Source of the DNA: Maricaulis maris_C
GTDB lineage: Bacteria > Pseudomonadota > Alphaproteobacteria > Caulobacterales > Maricaulaceae
DNA length: 64,000 nt
NCBI RefSeq assembly: GCF_049116555.1
Contig: NZ_JAGDYT010000001.1
Coordinates: forward strand, 372,001 to 436,000
Direction of reading: 5' to 3'
Position 1 is the first letter of the stretch, and each line of letters begins with the position of its first letter. The notes beneath the pieces were generated by a model. It had not been told where the DNA came from. It searched no databases and was given only the letters and a program-made list of their open reading frames with translations. Shown one piece after another: positions 53,339 through 62,294 of this stretch. A program made the position numbers and the translations under genes.

Positions 53339-54126
53339 CACTCGATTTCATTCGTGCCGAGGCGCTCGACCATCCAGGCCTGGTCCACGCCTTCACCACG
53401 CGCCCGGGCGGCGAGAGCGACGGCGTCCATGCCTCGCTCAATCTGACCCGGTCGCGCGGCGACCAGGCCGCACATGTGGCAGCCAATCGCGAAGCGGTCC
53501 GCCAGGCGCTGGGTTTGCATGCGCTGGCCTTCGCCAATCAGGTCCATGGCCGCACCGTGCTGCGCGTGGACGGGCCGCCGAAGGGCGACCAGGCGGTGGG
53601 TGAGGGCGACGCTCTCATGACCGATCGACCGGGCATCGGTTTGGCCTGTCAGACGGCTGATTGCACACCCATCCTGCTGTTTGATCCCGCGCACCGGGCG
53701 GTGGCGGCGATCCATTCCGGCTGGCGTGGCACTGTGCAGAATATCGCCGCGACGACAGTGGCGGCGATGACCGACGCCTATGGTACCGACCCGGCCCGGC
53801 TTCTCGCAGCGATCGGGCCATCCATCTCGGCGGTCAATTACCGGGTCGGGCCGGAGGTCGTTGCGGAGTTCGAGGCGGTTTTCGATGTTACCGGCGGCAT
53901 CCTGTCGCCGCGTGATCCGGAAGGTGGGGCCAATCTCGATGTGGGCGAGGCCTGTCGCCGTCAGCTTGTCATGGCCGGTCTCCCCGAGGCGGCGATCTGG
54001 CGGTCACGGCTTTGCACCTATGCCGAGACAGAGCGGCTCTTTTCGGCAAGGCGGTCGCACCATCGCGGCGAGAGCGGGCAATTCGGCGGACAGGCGGGGA
54101 TTATCGCGCTGGCACCGGCCGGCTAG
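53335..54126 (+). CDS. pgeF: Peptidoglycan editing factor PgeF (YfiH/DUF152)
   Basis: A 263-aa cytosolic enzyme that keeps wrong amino acids out of muropeptides. The zinc/copper site residues His71 (FANQVHG), Cys110 (TADCTPILL) and His127 (AIHSGWRG) are visible. Other blocks are TTRPGGESDGVHASLNL and IGPSISAVNYRVGPEV. It overlaps selO by 4 bp and is probably cotranscribed. Confidence 0.95.
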   Translation: MTLDFIRAEALDHPGLVHAFTTRPGGESDGVHASLNLTRSRGDQAAHVAANREAVRQALGLHALAFANQVHGRTVLRVDGPPKGDQAVGEGDALMTDRPGIGLACQTADCTPILLFDPAHRAVAAIHSGWRGTVQNIAATTVAAMTDAYGTDPARLLAAIGPSISAVNYRVGPEVVAEFEAVFDVTGGILSPRDPEGGANLDVGEACRRQLVMAGLPEAAIWRSRLCTYAETERLFSARRSHHRGESGQFGGQAGIIALAPAG

Positions 54127-54200
54127 GCCGTCTTTGCCCCTTGGTTTTTGGCGCGGCTGGCTTAAACTTCCATACCGAAGCATCGAAACGGAGCCGATCC

Positions 54201-55247
54201 ATGCCGCAATCCCTTGGCTATGCCGCCCAGTCCGCCGACACCGATCTGGCCCCGATCTCTTTCGAGCGGCGTGAACCCGGTCCGCACGAGGTCCTGATCG
54301 AGATCACCCATTGCGGGGTCTGCCATTCCGATCTGCATCAGGCCCGGAATGACTGGAAAAACACGATCTACCCCTGTGTTCCCGGTCATGAGATTGTCGG
54401 CACGGTGGCGGCGGTCGGGGCCTCGGTCAGCAAGGTCAAGCCGGGCGATACGGTTGGGGTTGGCTGCCTGGTCGACAGTTGTGGCACCTGCGGTCATTGC
54501 GATGAGGGGCTGGAGCAGTATTGCGATACCGGTTCAACGGGCACCTATAATGGCCGCCTTCCCGACGGCACCCACACTTTCGGCGGATATTCCCAGCGCG
54601 TGACCGTGAAGGAGAGCTTTGTCCTGCGTATTCCGGACACGCTTGATCGCGCCGGGGCGGCGCCGCTTCTGTGTGCCGGCATCACAACCTATTCCCCGCT
54701 GCGCCACTGGAAGGTCGGCCCGGGGCAGAAAGTCGGCGTTGTTGGGCTTGGCGGGCTGGGCCATATGGCCGTGAAGCTGGCCAAGGCGATGGGCGCGGAA
54801 GTCGTCCTTTTCACCACGTCGCCGGGCAAGGTCGAGGATGCCAAGCGTCTCGGCGCGTCCAAGGTGGTGATCTCGAAGGATCGCGACCAGATGAAAGCCG
54901 AGCGCTATACGCTCGACTTCATTCTCGACACGGTTGCCGCTTCGCACAATCTCAACCCCTATCTCGATTGCCTGAAGGTCAATGGAGCCCTGGTCCTGGT
55001 TGGTGTGCCGGATGAGGCTCATCCCTCTCCTTCGGTCGGTCGCCTCCTTGCCAAGCGCCGCTCGATCGCCGGGTCCGCCATTGGCGGGATCGCCGAGACC
55101 CAGGAAATGCTCGATTTTTGTGCCGAGCACGGCATCGAGTCGGATATCGAGATGATCGCCATGGCGGATATCAACCAGGCCTATGAGCGCATGCTCAAAA
55201 GCGATGTGAAGTACCGCTTCGTCATCGACATGGCGACGCTCACCTGA
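54201..55247 (+). CDS. Zinc-dependent NAD(P) alcohol dehydrogenase, cinnamyl-alcohol type
   Basis: A 348-aa medium-chain dehydrogenase like YahK/AdhA. Catalytic zinc ligands Cys38 (THCGVCHSD) and His63-Glu64 (PGHEIVG); the structural zinc set is Cys94, Cys97, Cys100, Cys108. The nucleotide-binding GLGGLGHMAVKLAKAMG lies near 175-191. The ATG at 54201 follows CGGAG. Reduces aldehydes to alcohols with NADPH in relatives. Single gene. Confidence 0.94.
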   Translation: MPQSLGYAAQSADTDLAPISFERREPGPHEVLIEITHCGVCHSDLHQARNDWKNTIYPCVPGHEIVGTVAAVGASVSKVKPGDTVGVGCLVDSCGTCGHCDEGLEQYCDTGSTGTYNGRLPDGTHTFGGYSQRVTVKESFVLRIPDTLDRAGAAPLLCAGITTYSPLRHWKVGPGQKVGVVGLGGLGHMAVKLAKAMGAEVVLFTTSPGKVEDAKRLGASKVVISKDRDQMKAERYTLDFILDTVAASHNLNPYLDCLKVNGALVLVGVPDEAHPSPSVGRLLAKRRSIAGSAIGGIAETQEMLDFCAEHGIESDIEMIAMADINQAYERMLKSDVKYRFVIDMATLT

Positions 55248-55253
55248 GATCGG

Positions 55254-55271
55254 CCGGTTTCCGTGAACCGG
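55254..55271. terminator. Small hairpin between dehydrogenase and tRNA-Arg
   Basis: CCGGTT / AACCGG stem with a 6-nt loop, lying between the dehydrogenase stop and the 3' end of the opposing tRNA. No T-run on either side. Confidence 0.35.
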
Positions 55272-55277
55272 AAAGTC

Positions 55278-55354
55278 TGGTGACCCCGACTGGATTCGAA
55301 CCAGTGGCCTACGGATTAGGAATCCGTTGCTCTATCCGACTGAGCTACGGGGCC
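55278..55354 (-). tRNA. tRNA-Arg (anticodon CCT)
   Basis: A 77-nt tRNA read on the minus strand. Acceptor GGCCCCG pairs with CGGGGTC, the T arm has GGTTCGAATCC, and the anticodon loop TTCCTAA gives CCT. CCA is encoded. Confidence 0.96.
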
Positions 55355-55500
55355 TGCCAGGGTGCTTAACTGGAATAGTTGAAAAGCTGACGCAAGCGCG
55401 AAGGGCGGTCTTTTGCGGGTTTCCCATCGCTGGCCGCCGACTTGCCGCTCTCCGTCGTTCGCCGTCCATCCTGGCCACCCTTTGGTAACCATTGGCCCAA

Positions 55501-55516
55501 TTAAGCGTTTGTTTAC
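55501..55516 (+). promoter_or_regulatory. CtrA-like half-site pair upstream of the subtilase gene
   Basis: TTAA-GCGTTTG-TTTAC resembles the CtrA box TTAA-N7-TTAA(C) with one mismatch. It is about 70 bp upstream of the secreted subtilase start. Weak, single site. Confidence 0.25.
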
Positions 55517-55587
55517 AACGTCTATTAGGGCGGGCGAAACGCAAGACGGGAATAGTGGACGCTTGAAATTGGGCTAGGAGGGTCCTC

Positions 55588-58467
55588 ATGCGTCAGTATT
55601 TGAATTCCGGAGCTGCGGCGATAGCGCTCATGTCCCTGACAGGGGCATTGATGCCTGCATACGCGCAGAATTCCGACGAGAATGACGGCAATCAAGACAC
55701 CTTTCTTCATCCCTATAGCGGGGACATCAATCCCTTCTACGGTGATATCAATCCCTTCCGGGGAGACATCAATCCCTTCCGGGGTGACATCAATCCCTTC
55801 TACGGGGACATCTCCCCCTTCTGGGGCGACATCAATCCCTTCTGGGGCGACATCAATCCATTCGGCGGGGACATCAATCCCTTCTTCGGCGGGGACATCA
55901 ATCCGTTCTGGGGCGATATCAACCCCTTCGGTGGTGACATCAATCCGTTCTGGGGTGACATCAACCCCTTCTGGCAGGACATCGGTCCGGTCTGGGGCGA
56001 CCTCAACACCGAATGGAATCGCACTGCCGCCATTGACGGTAACTTCACGTCAATCGCGAGTGAGATGTCGTCCGTCTTCGACCAGGCCGAGCAGGTCTTT
56101 GGCGCCGCCATCCTGGCCCAGACCGGCGAGAGCATGGATGCAGCTTTTCTGGATGAGTTACTGGAACGCTTCGGCATTGATCTCGGCAACCCCGACAGCC
56201 TCGGAGACGTAACAGTCGGTGAGCGCTCCGAATTCTTCCTGATGTTCTACGACAGCCTGATGAATTTCTCCGGCGTTGATCATGTCGATCACTGGATGCC
56301 GGCCATCAATTGGTCTCCTGCCTTGGCCGCGCGCTATGACCGCGGTTACACGCCGACCGTCGGCGTGCTCGATTTCAGCGTGAATTCGGTCGATGGCGGC
56401 AGTTTCCGCGGCCAGCTCGGCGAGCGCGACTACCTCAATGTCAATCACGGCAATGCCGTCGCCAGCCTGATCGGTGCGCCGGTGGACGGCACTGGAGTGA
56501 TGGGTGTCGCCCCGCATGCGGCGATGCGCTTCTACAATCCTTTCGATGAAACTCACACCGCCAGCTGGCGCGATGTTGCGCTGGGTGTTCGGTCGCTCTC
56601 CAGAGGCGGCGCAAAAATCATCAATATGTCTCTGGGCGTGCCGGGATGGACCCTGCATCGCGAGTGGAGACGGGTCTTCATGCATCGGGCTGTCGCTCGC
56701 CGGGCCGACACTCTGACCTTCGTGATTGCGGCTGGAAATGATGGTCTCACCCAAACCCGAAATCTCAACTGGACCGGCGTGTCCGTGGTCGACAATCTGA
56801 TCTTGGTCGGCTCCGTCGACCCCCTGGGCAATATCTCGTCCTTCTCCAACCGCCCCGGTGAGGCCTGCCTCCTGGTGAATGGGGAGTGTCAACCGGGATA
56901 CCGGCTCATGGACCGTTTCGTGGTCGCGCCAGGTGAGTTGCTGCTGGTCAATGATGGCGAGGGCGGAGTGACGCGGGCGTCGGGCACATCCTTCGCGGCA
57001 CCACTGGTCGCGGGCGCCGCCGCCTTGGTCAAGGGCGAGTGGTTCTGGCTCGACGGCAGTGAAGTTGCGGATGCCATTTTGTTGTCGGCGCGTGATCTGG
57101 GCGAGCCGGGTGTGGATCCGGTTTATGGCCGTGGCATGCTGGATGTTGCCGGTGCGATGTCGCCACTCAACGCGTCGGACCTCTATGCCTATGACCGCCG
57201 TTCTCGACGCGTCGCGGCCGACAGTCTGATGATCACTGGTGGTCGCCTGTCCCTGCGCTATGCCAATCGGAACCATGTCACGGTGTTCGAGGATATCGGC
57301 GACAGCTTCCGGGACTTCACGATCTCGGTGGACGATCTGATTGTCGGGAGTTCGCTCTCGGAATCGGTCGCCAATGCCTACGCCGAACAATATATCTATG
57401 AGCGGACCGGCGCGTCGCTGAACGGGACGAGTTTCTCGGATATCAGCCGTGCGTCGCAGGTCCTGTCCCAGCGCGGCAATCTGATGGTGACGGCCACGGC
57501 CTCCACCCTGGATCCGTCCAATGTCGGCTATGCCCGTGAACTCGGCTTCCATGCCGGTGTCGAGCTGACCGATACGGAGAGCGGCCGCTCCATGACATTC
57601 GGTGTGGGTGAGGGCGCTCTGGCGCTGTCCAGCCAGGCCGGCTTCAACCTCTTCTCGGACCATCGTCCGGAGAGCGGCGGCGTCAATCCGGTTCTCGGCT
57701 TTGCCTCGGGCGGTGCCTATGCAGCCAGCACCGTCGACCTGCTCGGTGATCTGGAGCTCTCTTTCGGTGTCACAACGACCTATGAGCAGGCGCTCTTTGT
57801 CATGCCGGGGACTGGTGAGGAACGCGCCCTGTTTGATGGTGTCGCACCCTATCAGGCCTTCGCTGCCAATCTCGATCTCAGCTATCCGCTGAGTGACCGT
57901 GTCACGGTCAATGGCTCGCTGACGCAGCTGCATGAGGCGAGCGGTCTGCTCGGTGCCCAGGGCAGCAGTATTCTGGCCCTTGAGGGCGGTGCGGACACGA
58001 CCGCACTGACCTTTGGTGTCGACGCCCAGCCATCCTCGCGGATCGGGCTGAGTGCCTCGGTGACCATGGCCCAGACGCGGACCACCGCCTTTGATGGTGG
58101 ACTGCTGGACATTGCCGATCGTATCGACAGCACTGCGGCCCAGGTCTCGGTCCGGTACGAGGCCCTGTTCTCGAACGCTGACGGTGTCCGGTTCAGCATG
58201 GTTCAGCCGCTCCATATCGAAAGCGGTGCGCTGAGCTATACCGGCATGGCAGTCACCGATCGTGAGACCGGCGAACTCGCTGTCGAGAGCGATGTCTGGG
58301 AGCTGGGTGGCCGCCGTCCCGTCTATGCCGAGGTCATCTACGTGACCGAGCTGGGCTCTTCGGATCGACGCGTGAGCCTTTTCAGTCGCCAGCAATTGTC
58401 CGGTGATGAGCAGGTCTCCGAGTTCTCCGCCGCGACCAGCGGTGTCCGCTTCGAAATGCGCTTCTGA
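55588..58467 (+). CDS. Secreted S8 subtilase-autotransporter with GDINPFx heptapeptide array
   Basis: A 959-aa secreted serine protease. Signal peptide 1-26 (ends PAYA). Residues 45-143 are an array of about 14 heptapeptides, consensus GDINPF plus a variable residue (Trp, Tyr, Arg or Gly). A helical linker follows (about 144-245), then the subtilisin domain: Asp262 (VGVLDFS), His287 (NHGNAVAS), oxyanion Asn384 (AAGND) and nucleophile Ser468 (SGTSFAAP). The C-terminal 300 residues (about 650-959) look like an autotransporter barrel, ending in Phe (VRFEMRF). The ATG follows AGGAGGG perfectly. The repeat array is unusual; proteases of this family normally have no such stretch before the catalytic domain. 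A strong terminator follows. Confidence 0.9.
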   Translation: MRQYLNSGAAAIALMSLTGALMPAYAQNSDENDGNQDTFLHPYSGDINPFYGDINPFRGDINPFRGDINPFYGDISPFWGDINPFWGDINPFGGDINPFFGGDINPFWGDINPFGGDINPFWGDINPFWQDIGPVWGDLNTEWNRTAAIDGNFTSIASEMSSVFDQAEQVFGAAILAQTGESMDAAFLDELLERFGIDLGNPDSLGDVTVGERSEFFLMFYDSLMNFSGVDHVDHWMPAINWSPALAARYDRGYTPTVGVLDFSVNSVDGGSFRGQLGERDYLNVNHGNAVASLIGAPVDGTGVMGVAPHAAMRFYNPFDETHTASWRDVALGVRSLSRGGAKIINMSLGVPGWTLHREWRRVFMHRAVARRADTLTFVIAAGNDGLTQTRNLNWTGVSVVDNLILVGSVDPLGNISSFSNRPGEACLLVNGECQPGYRLMDRFVVAPGELLLVNDGEGGVTRASGTSFAAPLVAGAAALVKGEWFWLDGSEVADAILLSARDLGEPGVDPVYGRGMLDVAGAMSPLNASDLYAYDRRSRRVAADSLMITGGRLSLRYANRNHVTVFEDIGDSFRDFTISVDDLIVGSSLSESVANAYAEQYIYERTGASLNGTSFSDISRASQVLSQRGNLMVTATASTLDPSNVGYARELGFHAGVELTDTESGRSMTFGVGEGALALSSQAGFNLFSDHRPESGGVNPVLGFASGGAYAASTVDLLGDLELSFGVTTTYEQALFVMPGTGEERALFDGVAPYQAFAANLDLSYPLSDRVTVNGSLTQLHEASGLLGAQGSSILALEGGADTTALTFGVDAQPSSRIGLSASVTMAQTRTTAFDGGLLDIADRIDSTAAQVSVRYEALFSNADGVRFSMVQPLHIESGALSYTGMAVTDRETGELAVESDVWELGGRRPVYAEVIYVTELGSSDRRVSLFSRQQLSGDEQVSEFSAATSGVRFEMRF
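55720..56016 (+). repeat. In-frame 21-bp tandem repeats coding GDINPFx
   Basis: About 14 units of 21 bp coding GDINPF(W/Y/R/G); units 1-12 are near-perfect (one GDISPFW, one with an extra Phe), the last two degenerate (QDIGPVW, GDLNTEW). The DNA units vary at third positions, so the protein is under selection rather than being a fresh slippage product. Confidence 0.92.
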
Positions 58468-58491
58468 TCCACTCGGCAGCGCCTTGAAAGA

Positions 58492-58525
58492 GGGCCGTCG
58501 GCGAAAGCCGGCGGCCCTTTTCGTT
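58492..58525 (+). terminator. Rho-independent terminator of the subtilase gene
   Basis: GGGCCGTCGGC-GAAA-GCCGGCGGCCC, 11-bp stem (one G-T pair) with a GAAA tetraloop, followed by TTTTCGTTT. Confidence 0.92.
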
Positions 58526-58639
58526 TGGGCGACAGGCCCGCCGGTGGGTCTGCCGGTGGGCCAAATTAGCTATTCCTTCAGCCTGCGCTGGTAGAGGTAA
58601 GCATCAAACCCGTCCAAACGACGCGTTCGGAGAGTATTT

Positions 58640-61204
58640 GTGCGTTTGCTCGCAAACCCACTGGCGGTGATTGCATTCGTCCTGAGCCTGACCCTGGCTC
58701 TGGCGCCTATGGATGTGCGCGCACAAGAATCCGAAGGTATAGAGAGCTTCGCGGACGCCGTGAGCGCGTCGCAAGCCGCCATGATGCGTGATCCGACGGC
58801 CGCCCTGTCACTCTCAGAACGTGCCGAGGATCTGGCCCGCCGCCTCATGATTAATGAGCGCGATGAAGCGATGGCGACGGCCTGGTGGCTTCAGTCCGAG
58901 GCGCTGACCCGAATGGGGCGTGCCGAGGAGGCTTATCCGATCGCGCTCGCGGCACAGTCGCGTCTGGGCGAGGCGCCGCGCGAGACCAAACTCCTGGCGG
59001 ACATCTTCACCTCGCTCGGGCGAATCGAGAAAGTGCTGGGCGAGCACGGCGATGCGCTGGAAAATTATCAGCGCGCCTATGAGATCTATCGTGATCTGGG
59101 CGAAAGCCGCAGCGAGTCGATCGCGCTCCAGTCCATGGCGTCCATCTATACCGATGCCAGGCAATATGAGCGCGCGGTGGAGTATTTCCAGAATGCGCTG
59201 GAGCGCTATCAGGATCCCTCGCTGGACCTCGCCGCCCACAATAATCTCGCCAACGCTCTGACCCAGCTTGAACGCTATGACGAGGCCGCCCGTTCCTTCG
59301 AGCAGGCTCGGACCCTGGCCAATACGATGGGCAGCGCCATCCTCGAGGCGCGCGTGCTCAACAATCTGTCCAACATGCAGCTGGAACAGGCCGATTATGA
59401 CGGCGCGGAAGCGTCTATTGATGCCGCCTTCGCCCTGGTTGAGGATGATGGCACGTTCGAATGGGTCCGCTTCTTCTGGGGCGTTCGGGCCCAGATCGCT
59501 TTCGGTCGCGGGGATTCCCGGCGCGCTGTCCGCTTCCTGAGCGTGGCTTTCCGCGATGTCGATGTCGAAACCACTTCGCAGAATTATACCGAATTGCACG
59601 GCAGCGCTGCCGAGATATATGCCGCGCATGGTGACTGGGTCTCCGCCTATGCTCATCTGCAGGCCTTCAAGCGCCTCACCGATGAGCGTGCGGCCTTCGC
59701 GAGCTCGGCCAACAGCGCCCTCGTCGGCGCCCAGTTCGATTTCACAGAACAGGAACTCGAGATCCAGCAATTGCGCTCTGAGGGCCTCGAACAGGCGCTC
59801 GAACTGGCGCGGGCGCGCCAGGCCCGGAATACGATGATCGCCCTGGGTCTGGGGGCGGGTTGCATCTGCATCGCCGGCATCGTGTTCGCGAGAAGCCGCG
59901 TCGCGCGCGCGAAGGCGATGGCATTGTCGGAAAGTCTCTATACGGATGCGAGCACAGGGCTGCCGACCCACGCGGCCATGCTTCGCGACCTGGCGAAGGT
60001 CACGGCCGAGACAGGCGAGGCGCCGGTGGTCATCTCGGCACAGATCAAACGTCGCAAGCATCTGTCTGGCGCCCTCGGCTATCGCGTTTACTCGCGCTTC
60101 GAGCAGGCCGTCGCGGCGCGCCTTGCCGGAGGTGCGCATCCGGTGACGGTCTACAGGCTCCTGCCGGGTCTTTTCGGGTTGCTGCAGCCTTCCGCCGACA
60201 CGCGCGAGGCCAATGCCGTGGCCCGGGGTGTTGCCGGACTGTTCGAAACCGCGGTGCAAGTCGACGATCTCAATATTGATGTCGGTATCGTGTGTGGTCT
60301 GGCCTGCGACAGCGACCCGGAGACGGCTGTGCGTCAGGCTCATCTGGCCATCGACCAGGCGCGCCACCTCAATGTGCCGCATGCTGAATTCGACAAGGAA
60401 TTGTACGGCAATCCTGCCGCGAACCTGTCCCTGATGAGCGAAATGATGCGGGCGACCGAGAAGGGCGAGATGTCGCTCTACTATCAGCCCAAGCTCAAAG
60501 TGCGCACCGGCAGGTTTGAAGCCGTGGAAGCGCTAAGCCGCTGGTTCCACCCCGAGCGCGGCTTCATTTCGCCGGATCAGTTCATCCCCCAGGCCGAGGA
60601 AACCGGGCATATCCGGCCCTTCACCGAATGGGTGATCCGACAGAGTATAGCGGATCAGAAGCGCCTTCTGGCCGAGGGCAAGCCGATCTCCGTCGCGATC
60701 AATATCTCGGGTGCCCTGGTGGGCGATCCCGATTTCGCGCGCAAGGCGCGCGCTTTGATTGTCAGTGCCAGCGGGCCGATCACGTTCGAGATCACCGAGA
60801 CGGCCGTGATGACCAATCCGGAAAAGGCCATCGAACATCTGAACATGTGGCGCGAATCCGGCGCCCGGATATCGATCGATGATTATGGAACCGGTCAGTC
60901 CTCGCTGGCCTATCTGCAAATGATCCCGAGCGACGAGCTGAAACTGGACCGTCAATTCGTGTCCAATCTGAACGCCAATGCGCGCGGGCGCATGCTGATC
61001 AAGTCAACAATTGATCTGGCTCACAATCTCGGTCTGGAAGTCGTCGCCGAAGGGGTTGAGACCGAGACCGACTTTGCGGCTCTGAAACTGCTTGGCAGTG
61101 ACTGGGTCCAGGGCTTCCTCCTGTCCAAACCGCTGCCGATTGACGGCCTGGCCAAGTTTCTTGCCGAGCCGGAGGAGACAATCCGGAAGTCGCGCCTCGT
61201 TTGA
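58640..61204 (+). CDS. TPR sensor with degenerate GGDEF and EAL phosphodiesterase domain
   Basis: An 854-aa protein with a GTG start. Signal/anchor at 1-28, then TPR-like repeats (about 60-360, several ALENYQRAYEIYRDLG-type units). One membrane helix lies at about 397-418. A GGDEF-like region (about 430-580) lacks the GGDEF active-site motif, so it is inactive or regulatory. The EAL domain (590-845) has EAVEALSRW (EAL), NISG, FEITETAVM, DDYGTGQSSLAYL and EGVET, the catalytic set for cyclic-di-GMP hydrolysis. It probably lowers c-di-GMP on a signal received by the periplasmic TPR part. Confidence 0.9.
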   Translation: MRLLANPLAVIAFVLSLTLALAPMDVRAQESEGIESFADAVSASQAAMMRDPTAALSLSERAEDLARRLMINERDEAMATAWWLQSEALTRMGRAEEAYPIALAAQSRLGEAPRETKLLADIFTSLGRIEKVLGEHGDALENYQRAYEIYRDLGESRSESIALQSMASIYTDARQYERAVEYFQNALERYQDPSLDLAAHNNLANALTQLERYDEAARSFEQARTLANTMGSAILEARVLNNLSNMQLEQADYDGAEASIDAAFALVEDDGTFEWVRFFWGVRAQIAFGRGDSRRAVRFLSVAFRDVDVETTSQNYTELHGSAAEIYAAHGDWVSAYAHLQAFKRLTDERAAFASSANSALVGAQFDFTEQELEIQQLRSEGLEQALELARARQARNTMIALGLGAGCICIAGIVFARSRVARAKAMALSESLYTDASTGLPTHAAMLRDLAKVTAETGEAPVVISAQIKRRKHLSGALGYRVYSRFEQAVAARLAGGAHPVTVYRLLPGLFGLLQPSADTREANAVARGVAGLFETAVQVDDLNIDVGIVCGLACDSDPETAVRQAHLAIDQARHLNVPHAEFDKELYGNPAANLSLMSEMMRATEKGEMSLYYQPKLKVRTGRFEAVEALSRWFHPERGFISPDQFIPQAEETGHIRPFTEWVIRQSIADQKRLLAEGKPISVAINISGALVGDPDFARKARALIVSASGPITFEITETAVMTNPEKAIEHLNMWRESGARISIDDYGTGQSSLAYLQMIPSDELKLDRQFVSNLNANARGRMLIKSTIDLAHNLGLEVVAEGVETETDFAALKLLGSDWVQGFLLSKPLPIDGLAKFLAEPEETIRKSRLV

Positions 61205-61570
61205 TGCGCTGACGGGGAGGCGCTGCCAGAGGCGTGTTCTTGGCCCGGATGGCTTCAACCACAACACCAGACCGCCGCCCAGCCTCACCGTCCCGGTCTG
61301 CGCCGTGATGACCAGAGCGTTGGCGTCGAGACCACAGGTTCGGGTCCCGCTTCCGGAGCGCCCGCTGCGCGCCATGCCTTGCCCGACCGGTTGCGGGGCG
61401 GCCGGGCGATACAGGGTTCGGGGCTGCTGAGGGATCGGAAAAGCTCAACATGGTGGGCGATGAGCGCGGTCGGGTTCCGGTGCGTCACCAGACCGGAGGC
61501 CGCTCGAGAACGCAAAAGGGCGGGGCCTTTCGGCGCCCGCCCCTTTCATGCGTGTGTCAGCGATCGCGGT
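61205..61570. other. Gene-free stretch with a terminator
   Basis: About 366 bp without a supported gene between an EAL protein and the convergent chemoreceptor-domain gene. It contains the hairpin at 61518-61543; otherwise I see nothing in it. Confidence 0.6.
61518..61543 (-). terminator. Terminator of the soluble chemoreceptor-domain gene
   Basis: GGGCGGG / CCCGCCC 7-bp stem with an inner GCC/GGC extension; followed on the minus strand by CCCTTTTGCG. It lies 28 bp past the stop. Confidence 0.75.
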
Positions 61571-62119
61571 CTAGCGAACCTGTTCGCGCAGCGTGCTGAG
61601 CTGGTGCGCCACTTCCTGCGTCGCTTCGGTCATCTGGTCGACAGCTTCCTTGCCGCGGGCCACCGACTCGCCGGAGCCGCGCACGCCGTCGAGGATTTCC
61701 TTGACTTCATTGTCGAGGGCCGAGATCCGAGCCGCGATGTCTTCGGTTGCCTTGGCTGTCTGACCGGCCAGGGCTTTGACTTCGCCGGCGACGACCGCGA
61801 AACCGCGGCCGGCATCGCCGGCACGCGCGGCTTCGATGGTCGCGTTCAGGGCCAGGAGATTGGTCTGGCTGGCGATCGCTTCAATCGTTGAAAGGATGGC
61901 ATTGATTCGCTGGGAGGCATCGGTCAGGGCTTCGACCCGGCGCTCGAGCACCTGGCTGGATTCCTCGACCTGGTTCATCGCATCGCGGGCCACCTGCGCT
62001 GCTTCGGCGCCTTGGGAGGCGCGCGCCGCGGATTCGCCAACGGCTTCGGCGATGGCGTGAGCGTCGGTCGTGGCGCCCATGGGGGCAGCGGCATCATCGG
62101 TATAAGCGTAGGCGTTCAT
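61571..62119 (-). CDS. Soluble minimal chemoreceptor signalling-domain protein
   Basis: A 182-aa protein that is only the MCP signalling hairpin. No membrane helix, HAMP or sensor is present. The CheA/CheW-contacting tip AIASQTNLLALNATIEAARAGDAGRGFAVVAGEV is intact, flanked by about 80 residues of heptad coiled coil on the N-side and 55 on the C-side. A short N-terminal leader (MNAYAYTDDAAAPMGATT) has no sensor fold. It may act as an adaptor or a cytosolic array member. Confidence 0.85.
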   Translation of the reverse strand: MNAYAYTDDAAAPMGATTDAHAIAEAVGESAARASQGAEAAQVARDAMNQVEESSQVLERRVEALTDASQRINAILSTIEAIASQTNLLALNATIEAARAGDAGRGFAVVAGEVKALAGQTAKATEDIAARISALDNEVKEILDGVRGSGESVARGKEAVDQMTEATQEVAHQLSTLREQVR

Positions 62120-62294
62120 CGAAGGGGTGTCCCTAGCTGAGAGATTGGCGATCAGATTTAGCGCGAGATAGTAAACGGAATGGTAAACGGCGGCGCATTC
62201 GGTGTGTTTTCCGCCAGCATGGACTTGAGGTATGCAACCATAAAGTGTATGGAATGATCAGGGTCAGCAAGGGGCGAGAAAAGGAGGTGCAGTG

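Noticed and set aside
55720..56016. Regular 21-bp repeats that look CRISPR-like at first sight
   Set aside because: There are no spacers; units are head-to-tail, in frame and code a heptapeptide inside a protease gene.
56158..58395. Minus-strand frame of about 745 codons opposite the subtilase
   Set aside because: The subtilase has all catalytic motifs; the antisense product is Arg/His/Gln-rich and unlike any family.
58814..60382. Minus-strand frame of about 522 codons opposite the TPR-EAL gene
   Set aside because: Antisense shadow of a supported gene.
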